A stretch of DNA of 64,000 nucleotides from assembly GCA_949361645.1 (NCBI GenBank), contig OX442431.1:5956473-6020472 (forward strand), given 5' to 3'. Of the stretch, positions 44,601-55,799 are shown in pieces. Made by a program: the position numbers and the translations under genes. Within the stretch, counting starts at the first letter, position 1; each line of letters begins with the position of its first letter. The notes under the pieces are model-generated. The model was not told the origin of the DNA, searched no databases, and worked only from the letters and a program-made list of their open reading frames with translations. The DNA comes from Spongilla lacustris (taxonomy: Eukaryota; Porifera; Demospongiae; Spongillida; Spongillidae).

Positions 44601-46196
44601 TACAGCGCAATCGTGCGAAATTGCGTAGGGTCAATTAAGTATATATAGTGTTCGCCACCCGCGAGTACCGATATCGGTATTCTTACATATGAAAAAAAAA
44701 GGATAGGTAGTGCTTCAAACATCCTTGGCTTCAAGAGATCCTCAGTCCTTATTCTACACTATTATCGCTTCGTTTCTCGAAAAAGTGTTCCAAACAAAAT
44801 AAAACAGTGGTTTTATCCAATTAAGCATATTTCAGGTATAGTCGCCACGTCTATTTGGAGTGTCCGCCACCCCCTGTATTTCGTTGTTGCGAAGTGTAAC
44901 AAAAGTGGTTTTTACATAGGACGTTGCTAAAACAAGTAAGCTTGTTCACTGTAGCCCTTTAAACGCCCTGGGAGTGTTTCTTTGCGATGCTAGTATTTTT
45001 TTGGATAGAACGGCTTCCATTTGTACATCCATGGCTTGCAGTTAGTTAGAACATACAGATACAAGGGCTCAGTTGGCTCAAGCAACTGAACTGAGTTTGA
45101 TTAGAAGGCCAGAAACAAAAAGTAACCATTTGAAGCATGAAGTGTCAGAAAAAATATATAATTATGCACATTCCATTACGTGTGTATGGGAAAGAAGGCC
45201 ACGCCCCCATGGCAAACACTCCTTCCCAACATGAACAACTTACAGTACTTATTGCACATAAGAGTCTCTTAAAGCAAAGCATCCACCAATATTTATGCAC
45301 ATAATCTTGAAACCTGCTAGGTAGCTCATAACATGATGCATCTAATCGTCCAAAAATGTGATGCTTTGAAAACAGGAGTCTCTTAAAGAAGAGAGTGTCA
45401 CCCATACATAGGCAACATGATGCATCATAGCATGCCCTCTCTTAAAATGGCACTTCTCTCACTCATCTAAAACATACAATTTAACTACTATTTTATTTTA
45501 AAGGAATCATAAAGTAGAAGCTCACAATATTACAATAAAAAGCACACTCTCATTTTACACAGGGGTTTTTCTTAGCACATACTTCAACAGCATGTACACT
45601 AATCACCTTGGGAAACATTAACCCACACTATGATATGGAAGCAACCTTCCCCACATCTAAAACCTACATGTACAGGTGTATTTTTATGCAGAGACTACCT
45701 CTAACCTTAGTTTTACACATAGTTAGTAGCTCACAACTTTACATTTTCAATGCACGTACACCCTCAGCAACAATCATTTTGTGCAAAGATTACTTTACTG
45801 GTCAGGGATTGAAAGCACACTTTCACATAACAAAACAAGAAGAATCTACCCACACATTGATCCACCTATGACATGGGAACCGGCTACATGATGCATTCCT
45901 TCTCTTAAAATGGCAGTTTTTCTACGAAAATCTAGCTGAAGGTTTGACACAATTGAGCTGATAAGCACACCATGACATGAAGACGTGAGTCACTTAAAAT
46001 AAGACGGCCTTAAAAAGCATATGCAACAACAAATATTGAACTAGCTACATGGCTAAATCACAACCTGAACACGATGCAACCACACCTCTATGAAAAATAC
46101 ACATCTGAAACTTCGCTGGATGCTTGTAAAATGAAATCCCATCCTTCCATAACAGTCCTGAGGCTTTTAAAACAGAGACTCTACCATCAATAATAC

Positions 46197-46225
46197 ACAC
46201 ATACACATGCACACACACACACATG

Positions 46226-46265
<40 letters not shown>

Positions 46266-46303
46266 CACGCACACACACACACACACGCACACACACACAC
46301 ACA
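46197..46303. repeat. (CA)n microsatellite
   Basis: An imperfect CA run with GCAC and ATGC interruptions. Open frames through it (Thr/His or Cys/Val repeats) are meaningless. Confidence 0.95.
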
Positions 46304-46405
46304 CTATGAAGCTCACAACATTTGAATACAAGCACACCCCAGAACTTTTCCAAGTGCATACTGCTCAACCTTTGTGTGCAAACACATTACTGGATGGCAT
46401 GAAAT

Positions 46406-46716
46406 CAGCGTTTCCCACAGCATAGCAAAAACAGGGCGCTCCGCCCTGTTTGAATTTTCAGGAAAATGGGCGTGGCCATACAATTAACTCACTCGCAGTT
46501 TGCGATCGCGCGAGCGCATAAATCACGATAGGAATTGAACGCGCGCGACGGACTGTTTGAATCAGTGCAATCGGCCAAAAGCGGACTGCACCCCCCCCCC
46601 CCCCCCCCCCCACTGGTCGAATCGGCCAATGCGAACGTGGGCGGTACCGCATACGCTAATTAATTGTTAAGTATTCATGAGCGCCCTGTTTGAAAAGCAT
46701 TCTGAGGGAAACACAG
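46406..46716. mobile_element. hAT-like MITE with 5-bp TSD
   Basis: The left end CAGCGTTTCCCACAG and the mirrored right end (reverse complement CTGTGTTTCCCTCAG) match at 12-13 of 15 positions. Both continue to the shared ACAGGGCGC. GAAAT flanks both sides (46401-46405, 46717-46721). The interior holds a C-run at 46591-46610. The CAG-type termini with short duplication resemble hAT elements having 5-bp targets. No transposase. Confidence 0.75.
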
Positions 46717-47836
46717 GAAATTAAAGCACACCCTCAGATACTTTGCACATGTATGCACAATGTCCAGGGAACTTATATTTAGCTAAATTGCTCACAACAT
46801 CTCTCTTTTAAAACAACCAATACTCTAAAGTTACATATGTAATTTTTAGCTTTAACCCACATTTTCAAGAACACAGAGCTCACATATACATGTAACACCT
46901 GAGTCTCTTAAATCAGAGAGTACTCCTACATTGACTTGGTGACACAGTAACTAAGAGGCTCACCTCATGATGCAAGTACACCAAACAACCAGGGCTGCTG
47001 AGAGGGGGTGGGGGGGGGGGGGGGGGGGCTGCTGACCCTGGGGCCGTTGTTAAACATGGGGCCTGGGCCACCCGGCTGGTCACTTTTTTCCTTTTTTTGT
47101 GTGATTGATGTTTTGTTTTGATCATTGCGCAGGCACAATAAAATTGTACATGTTCCGTGTTGAATAGAATGTATAATTCATGTACCATATACTTTCATTT
47201 ACCAGCACAGTTCTGTGTGGCAGAAAAGAAAAGAAAGAGCTGTCAGAGAAGAGAACCACAACCTTATCAAAAGACAAAAACTTTGACATGTTTAGGCTTT
47301 GTCACAAACACCTTCACCGACATAGCTATGAATGACGATCACGACCTACATGATGAGTAAAATGATAGTTTGTCATTTTAATCAATGGAAATTAGTCTTG
47401 GGCTGATTGGCTACATGCATGTACATGAAATTCAATGGAAGTAAATAATTTGTACATGCAAGGCCAATGATAATCTTGATGTAATAATTTGTCTCCATAT
47501 ATTTCTGCTGAAACTGGTGATGGTGAGGAAAAAGTGATTTCTCAGGGGATATGTATTTCAAATTTGGTAGCATTACTCGCCAAGCAACAGTACAAAGGGA
47601 GACACGAAGCACTGCTCATCAAGACATGATGAACCTTACCTCATTTTCAAGAGTTCTGAACCATGCATGGCACAGTTCACTGTGCTCGGTGTCTCATCAG
47701 TAGAGAAAAATTGTATTTGTACACCATAGGTTTTTTTTTTTTGTACTGCAAACGCATCTTATTGATTATGTACTTATATCATTCGTTACCCATCACTAAT
47801 ATATGTACATATTACAGATCTATGCCTTGCGCATGA

Positions 47837-47955
47837 ACAATCCCAGGATTGTCCTTTGCGCACAAGTAAACCCAGGATTGCATTTGTGGCCAATCCATGG
47901 TTTGTACCACAAACCATGGCTCCAGGGACAATCCCTGGATTGTGCAAATCCATGC
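47837..47955. repeat. Cluster of short palindromes
   Basis: CAATCCCAGGATTG-type units and the perfect inverted CCATGGTTTGT/ACAAACCATGG around ACC can fold into a cloverleaf-like structure. Not a tRNA: no A/B boxes or anticodon arm. Confidence 0.6.
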
Positions 47956-50040
47956 GTTACATATATGCATGTAGGTAAATAATGTTACATATTAAATCGT
48001 ACTGGCATGCAGTAAGTGTTTTTGATTTGCGCCACATGAACTAACAACAAATGAATAGTTTATAACCCTGTATGGTGTTTTATATCTACCGAACCCATCC
48101 CAATGGGGACAATTATAATGGGGCCCGGAAGGACTATATAGCCCTGGGGCCCATGCCAGCTCTTAATTATAATCTACAAGCTTCAACTTAACTTTTTATA
48201 AAATAACACGCAACAAGGCCTACACCATTACAATTTGAATGAAAGCACCCCCTCATTTAACACAGGCTTTTCGCTCACAGCATGGTGCAGTACTAGTTAC
48301 TACTCATAAGTCCAATTGCATGCATTGGAAACCTACTTGCAACATTAGTTGATACTAAAGCTGCAACTCATGAAACAAGAGAGTCTATCCATGCTTAAGC
48401 AACAGTGAATGCCGGTAACTAGCTATGAGACTCCATTATGCATTGAAATTAAAGCACACCTTATCTTAAAACGGCACTCTTTCCATGAAATAATCTGGAT
48501 GCTTGACACTTGATACTCTAAAATGAAAGCATCAGCCCCTAACATAACAACATAACTCACTTAAATACTAGAGCCTATCCCAACATAAGCATCAGTAAAC
48601 ATTATGATTTGGGAACTACCTAAGGTACTAAAACATGATGGAGTCATCTCTGCCTAATCATCTTAATCCTTACTGGAGGGTTGCAATATTAGTAGTTAAG
48701 CACACCCTCACATAAATACAGAGAGTAAATAGCTAAAAAGCACACAACTTGAAGCAAGCAGACCTATCTTTCACAATTCATCTAACCCCTACACCTTCAC
48801 CTGGGAACTAAGTACATGTATCAGGCTTGCAACGTACCACTCTTAAATTCACACATTGGAAATCTATCTGGTGGCTTGTAACTTTAGGTAATTTTATAAA
48901 AGTGAAAGCACTCCCTCGTATCAAAACAGGCTCGTCAAATCTGGAATGAGAATTGAATGTAAAGCACATATTCCTTTTAAAACAAATTATCTAAAACCTT
49001 GGTGGAGGCTTGCAACATTTGTCAGTGTGTTTTTGAAAATAAACCCTACATAACATAGCAACAAGAATTTGTTAAAGTATATCAATAGTCCATTCATACA
49101 ACAAACATTATCATCTTGAACTAACAATAAGGCTCACATCATGGTGCAAAGCTACAGATGTATTTTTAAGCAGACCCTGGCTCCAATATTTTAATAGTAA
49201 TAACAATACACAGCTCAAAGCTCACAGCACTACATTTTCACCCTCATTTAACACAGTGGTTTTTCTACCTCAGCAACACACAAAATCATTTTGTGCAAAG
49301 ATTACTTTCCTGGTCAGAGATTGAAAGCACACCCTCACATAACAAAACAAGAGAATCTACCCATACATTGGTCCACCTATGACACCCATGGGAGCTTGCT
49401 ACATGTACATGATTCATTCCTTCTCTTAAAATGGTAGTTTTTCATGAAAATCTAGCTAAAGGTTTGACATAATTGAGCTGATAAGCACACCATGACAAGA
49501 CATGTGTCACTTAAAACCCATTTCATTATAGCAACATCTGAAAACTACTTGTAGCAAAGAGCTAGGATCAAAACATGGTGCATGTAATTGCTGCCTTAAG
49601 ATGTACAGCTGTCTTTCCAAACGTTTTTAACCTTGCTGGAGGCTGTAAACATTATACAATGCCTTTTAAATCACTGCGACATAACAACAGAAGTATGTTA
49701 AAGCATACTTAGAGAACAACACAATCTAGAACTAGCTAAGAGGCTCAGATCACGATGCAAGTCGATGCTAAACAATTCTTCAAATCACAAGAGGCATTTT
49801 CTAAACAAGAGAGCCTAGCCATGCATTATGCATTGAAATTAAAGCACACATGAGCAACAGCACACACTATCATCTGGAACCAGAATAATTAAGGGTAGCT
49901 CACATCATGATTGCAAAGCACACAGGTCTTTCTTTAAAACTGAAACTTTCCCCATTCCTATTCCGTTATTTTAACTGAAGGAATAACGCACAGCTATAAG
50001 CTCACAACGTTAAATTTTAAATGAAAGCACACCCTTAGAG

Positions 50041-50559
50041 GTTTAACAGATTAGTGCCCACGGGCGCGTTCACGCGTCAATGTACTGAAGTCCCACGGAC
50101 GCGCGGAAGCGTCCAAATGCAATAGTGGACTGTACAATAGCGGCGTTGCGCAACGGTTAGCTTTCAAGACCTAATATTAGATACGAAGCTTCGCCACACC
50201 TAGGGCTTCAGTTTCCAAGGTTCTGTTTTAAAGGTTGCGTTGAAAAAATTCCCACAAAAAAGGTGACAATTACCGCAATAAATCAGCGGCATACACAAAT
50301 AATGAATTTCCATATAGCAGCAGCTAAATAAACGGAAGCGAACATTCACAAGGGAGGATGCCAGGGCATGTTTCCAGATACTTCCAGCTTGTCCAGCAAG
50401 CAGTAGTAGGGATGGAAAGTGTAACCTATGATGGAGGGAAATAAGCATTTGAAATGTTTGAAGTGGGCTGCACATGGGATAAAGGTTATACTTTGAGCCA
50501 CAATCCAGTGTTTCACATCACCAGATGTCACTCTGTATTCCTCCCTCCTACACACATGA
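50041..50559. other. No recognisable gene
   Basis: A locally CpG-rich segment at 50056-50150 (repeated 'CACGG.CGCG' and 'CACGCGTC'). ORFs at 50200-50555 lack family signal or splice sites. Confidence 0.35.
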
Positions 50560-51835
50560 GCACACTAGTACCATCACATATAAACACTAGTACCATCACA
50601 TATACACACTAATACCATCCCTACAACATGTGCACACTAGTACCCAAACTACACACATGCACACACTTGTGCCATGACACTACACACATGCACACACTTA
50701 TACCATGACACTACACACATGCACACACTTGTGCCATGACACTACACACATGCACACACTTATACCATGACACTACACACATGCACACACTTGTGCCATG
50801 ACACTACACACATGCACACACTTGTGCCATGACTCTACACACATGCACACACTTGTACCATGACACTACACACATGCACACTTGTACCATGACACTACAC
50901 ACATGCACACATTTGATCCATCACACTACACACATGCACACACTTGTACCATGACACTACACACATGCACACACTTGTAGCATCACACTACACACATGTA
51001 GACACTTGAACCATCACACTACATACATGCACACTTACCATGACACTACCCACATGCACACACTTGTGCCATCACACTACACACATGCACACACTTGTGC
51101 CATCACACTACACACATGCACACACTTGTACCATCACACTACACACATGCACACACTTGTGCCATCCCACTACACATATGCACACACTTGTACCATCACA
51201 CTACACACATGCACACACTTGTGCCATCACACTACACACATGCACACACTTGTACCATCACACTACACACATGCACACACTTGTGCCATCACACTACACA
51301 CATGCACACACTTGTACCATGACACTACACACATGCACACACTTGTACCATGACACTAAACACATGCACACACTTGTACCATCACACTACAGACATGCAC
51401 ACACTTGTACCATGACACTACACACATGCTCACACTTGTACCATGACACTACACACATGCACACTTACCATGACACTACCCACATGCACACACTTGTGCC
51501 ATCACACTACACACATGCACACACTTGTGCCATCACACTACACACATGCACACACTTGTGCCATCACACTACACACATGCACACACTTGTACCATCACAC
51601 TACACACATGCACACACTTGTACCATGACACTACACACATGCACACACTTGTACCATCACACCACACACATGCACACACTTGCACCATCACACTACACAC
51701 ATGCACACACTTGCACCATGACACTACACACATGCACACACTTGTGCCATGACACTACACACATGCACACACTTGCACCATCACACTACACACATGCACA
51801 CACTATTACCATCACACTTCACCCTACTCCACACT
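50560..51835. repeat. 31-bp minisatellite, about 41 copies
   Basis: Unit 'ACACACATGCACACACTTGT' plus '(A/G)CCATCACACT'. Variants are GTA/GTG and CCATGACACT/CCATCACACT. A 27-bp short unit with ACACTTACCATGACACTACC appears at about 51031 and again at about 51461. As 31 is not divisible by three, all three frames are cycled and stay open, giving the spurious 269-codon frame. Confidence 0.95.
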
Positions 51836-51849
51836 TGCGCTATTATTAG

Positions 51850-53540
51850 AGCATACATGTACGTACATACCAGCTGCCACCATCGTGGACATAGAACGGT
51901 CAAAAATAGCTAGTGCAAAGTGTTGCAGCAAGAGTAAATAAACTCCCCTGCTACTTCTTAGCAATCAATACAAACCCGCTAATTGCTACATATAGAACGA
52001 TAGGATTAGCCAAGGCCTATGCGATAGGTGCGCGTCTCATAGACCCACTTTCATGCACGAAAGATACATGTAAGTAGTTTGAAGTGAATACCAAAGTCAA
52101 TATAGTGCACACAACAAAGTTACGCACTAACCTGTTTGTTCAAGCCGCCATGACAGTCGCGAGCGCTACTTGATGGCTTCGTTCCGTAGTTGTATCTGTT
52201 TCACGAGTAATCAAACCGATCGGTTTGCACCGTCAGAAGGCCAAACTCTCGTAGCATCGTTTTTCATAAAGTTCACAATACAAAACTTTCATCGTTTGAA
52301 AGTTATATGACGTGTCGCTCCGACTATATTAAAACTAAGAAAATTTAAAATTTAATCTGGGCCGTAACGTATTCAATAACGTAACGTAATCTGGGCACTA
52401 ATCTGTTAACCTCAACAGCATATGCACAATTACTTGATAGAAGCATGAATGCCCACTGACCCTTCACATATGGATGGTACAAGGCTTCCATAAATGATAC
52501 TCACATGACACAAAGTATTCTTTAAGCGGGCATAGGGTAGACACAGCGATATACATGTAGCTTAGCTATGAGACAAAATCTGCGCAGATGCTGGTATAGG
52601 CTATTAGCTCTGAGAGAGCTGGAAGGTATGATCAATTCTTAGATTTCTTTGTTGCGTGTCTACTGAGCCCGCATGTGCATACCGGTACATGTGAGTTTGA
52701 TGTGCATGTGCATCACTGATTCCTTAACTCACAGAATGGCATCATATATCAATTCGTATGTACCACCACCGTTCATTGCCTCTCTGTAAAAAGTAGCTAA
52801 TTGGTGCACACCACATTCGATGCTTGTAAACATGTAATTAGCTGATGGCTCGCAACACCCACATAGGAGGTGGGACATATGGAAAGATCCATGTGGCTTC
52901 CTAATTGTATCACGTGATCTGACAGCTATTTATCACGCAACACCCGCGTAGAAGGTGGGGCAGCATCAGGCTTGAGTGCTTAAAGATTCGCCTCCTATGT
53001 ATCACGTGACTGACAGCTAAATAATCACGAGATTAAGTCTTAGGACGAGGTCATGTGTGCATGCGTAGTTTTGCGGGTGAAAAAATCAAATATTTTGATC
53101 GAAGCTTCATAACCGATATTTGAACACAGACAAACTTTTAAAACAGTTAATTTATTCTGTTCAGTAAAATTCATTAGCATTATTTATGTTTTGATTAAAT
53201 TATTTGAGGAAACTGACCAACTCTGTTTCACGCTTCATCCTATCAAAAGTTATTCACATTCAAAAGTGTTGCGTTCATTCATGGGACACCCTGTATAGCG
53301 GTCGACCACTTGCCCTGTTTATGCTAAGGCTACGTGGTATATGTATAACTTGCAAATAATGAATAAAAGTTTTATTAAGTTCAATGCAGCTAGCCGTGGC
53401 TGACATTGGTTGCAATGCTAATGGCATCTGTATGGTAAACGTTCTTTCCTGATTCCATTTTAGAACACTTACATGCACCGTCTATCCCATCTCTGGACCT
53501 TGAAATGTAAATCGTAGCGGTCGGCCAAATCTGCCACATT
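51850..53540. other. No recognisable gene; short repeats near 52.85-53.0 kb
   Basis: 'CGCAACACCC.C.TAG.AGGTGGG' occurs at 52853 and 52936 and 'TATCACGTGA' at 52906, 52998 and similar, suggesting a small tandem or nested repeat. A GGGACACCCTGTATA terminus-like word is at 53283. Confidence 0.35.
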
Positions 53541-53548
53541 TATCTTAA

Positions 53549-54275
53549 CACCGCGTCCGCGAGTTAAGTGGGTACAAATTTAGGGGAAACTAAAAAACTA
53601 AACGCTCCGCTAGCAATAAAATCACAGGTACTGGTTGTAAAATAAGTAGAGTAACCTTTTACACTACGTTTGCATTGTAATTTATAAGAGCTGCAACTAT
53701 CGCAGTTTTGATGCACACACTTTAAATAGGCATATTGCGGTACTACACTTATCATTTTATCATTTTGCGCCCCTTCCCTTCTTGACTGTAAATTCATAAG
53801 CATACATGAGCCATCTATATCAATGCAGCTCTTGGTTTCCCTAATAATTAAAATTACATGTGCATGCAGACTTGCAAAACATCATGAAAAGCATCCAAGT
53901 TTAAACGCACGCGGAAATGTATTGAGTTATTTAGACACGATAGAACACATGCACGCAGTTAAAAAAATACATCGCTTACGACTGAAAATGGATTGAAATG
54001 TGTAAAAGTTCAACTTGGCTTATACAATGTGATTATTGCCGTTTTTCTATGATGATGAATTAAGGTTTCATCGGAATGGACCACTTTTATATCGCCGCAT
54101 TTGTAGCATCCAGCGAGCTGAATGATCTCTCACAAAATGCATCCAATGTTGTCTCAAGAGTCGTACTTTCACATTACTGTATTTGAAAACAAAAATACCC
54201 ATCAGCGGACCTTTTAGTTTTTTTACCTCCCCCAAAAAAGGCTTAAATTTACCCACTTTACTCGCGGACGCGGTG
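53549..54275. mobile_element. Non-autonomous TTAA element, relative of 22.1-24.5 kb
   Basis: It starts CACCGCGTCCGCGAGTTAAG and its mirror ends at 54275. TTAA flanks both sides exactly (53545-53548, 54276-54279). Inverted repeats run about 40 bp, including GTGGGTA and AAATTTA. The termini match those of the transposase-bearing element (CACCGCATCCACGAG). The interior is non-coding. Confidence 0.85.
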
Positions 54276-54595
54276 TTAATGCACAACTTGCAAAAAAAGC
54301 TGTATTCAGGCAGAATTGAGCTGTGCATATAAATCAGTTACTACTGGTGTACATGTACATGTACATATATGGCAATCGACAATTGTGGTTCATTAATTCA
54401 TTATGCGGCCGTCTGAACTTAATAAAGGAGGAGTTGCCGTATAAAATGAGCTTGGATCCAACCGGCTGTGTGGCTGTTTAAATTTAAAATGGTGGCTGCA
54501 TATTAATGCGTAGGGGCTTGGCAAGAACACATGGGCGCAGGAGCCGGGGAAGGGGGGGGGGGGGGAGGGCAGGTCCGGTGTCATAGTGTACACTG

Positions 54596-55780
54596 TACAA
54601 TGTCTCCCCTAAAATTTGTCCCCCCGAACATTCTGCACTAGCGTACAATGTCCCCCGGACATTCTGCACTAGTGCACAATGTCCCCCCGGACAATCTACA
54701 CTAGGGCAAACTGTCCCCCTCCAGGGTAAAATGTCCCCCCTCATAACATTTTATTTCATCTATGACAAGGCTGGGAAACTTTAATGCAATCCTAATATGG
54801 ACTTGCAATGTACAAAAGGGTGGTATTTTCAAATACGGCTATCGTATCGCACAACAGCAGTACACAGGATCGCGTTGACACCATTACTCAGTAGCTCCTA
54901 TCCATTGTCAAAGCTGCATGTGGTTTCGCCGCTTGGAATGCTCATTGAAACCAATACTGACACACATACACGAACATTTACAATTTTAGTATTAAAATTC
55001 CTTAACAAATACACAGCTCTTATCCTCTCCGTGGTCAAAGCTCTCATCGAAACGAATACTTACACACATGGACGAACATTCATTATTAAAATTCCTTAAG
55101 GAGTGGTGAACATTTGTTGATATAATTCATGGCGGAAATGAGAGTTTGAAATATCTTGAGATCAATAGAATCATAGCCTGAAAAGTAATGTCACATAAAC
55201 ACAGCTCCACACTGCGTGCACCGCCTGACATACCTCAGAATGAATGTTATTTAATGCTATTCCCATCGTCGGTTCGTCGGTTGCATGATAGTATAACTGA
55301 TAAGTCGAGTACCGAGACTAAAACCCATCCTAAATACATGTAGCATAAAAAACATCCTGCATCCAGGGTGGGAATAGTGTATAAAAACCTTACTGGGGTT
55401 GAGCGTCCAGGGTGGGAATAGATATGATTCTCTACCCTGGTTTTGTCGTATGAATTAAATTTTTGCTTCAACAAGGTTTTTCGACAGAACCAGAGTAGAA
55501 CCACATGTATTCCCGTCCTGGACGCACAATCCTGGTAGGATGGTTTTTACGCTATATAAGGACGGGTTTTTGTTAAAAACCAGCCTCAAAATTCCCATAA
55601 CTGTTTCCCAGGACATTGCGCCCTAGTGTGGAGTGTCCGGGGGGGAGGGGGGGGGGGGGACATTTTACCCTGGGGTGGGACTGTTTGCCCTATTGTGGAG
55701 TGTCCGGGGGGACATTGTGCACTAGTGCAGAATGTCAGGGGGGACATTCCGCACGGGGGGACAATCCACCCTCCCACACC
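54596..55780. repeat. Inverted pair of short tandem arrays ('GGGGGACATTGTGCACTAG')
   Basis: At 54596-54740 four to five units of about 35 bp read 'CATTCTGCACTAG.GTACAATGTCCCCC'. At 55612-55775 similar units occur in the mirrored sense. Each unit is itself near-palindromic (ATTGTGCACTAGTGCAGAAT). Together they frame about 870 bp, which contains a second foldback with tandem 'CCAGGGTGGGAATAG' at 55366 and 55408. Probably a non-autonomous transposon whose ends are tandem arrays. Confidence 0.65.
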
Positions 55781-55799
55781 GGCAATTGCATGACCAATA

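Larger units (their letters stand above)
45120..50040. repeat. Degenerate repeat domain with a dispersed duplication
   Basis: Recurring loosely conserved phrases ('GAAAGCACACCCTCA', 'CTCTTAAAA', 'CTCACATCATGATGCAA', 'AACTAGCTA') run through the region. The stretch 45750-46000 aligns in direct orientation with 49285-49515, sharing GATTACTTT.CTGGTCAG and TTGAGCTGATAAGCACACCA. There is no coding. It may be an ancient satellite or a transposon family in fragments. The hAT-like MITE, a (CA)n tract and several homopolymers are embedded in it. Confidence 0.55.

Noticed and set aside
51040..51849. 269-codon His/Thr-rich open frame
   Set aside because: It is the 31-bp minisatellite read through; all three frames are open for the same reason.
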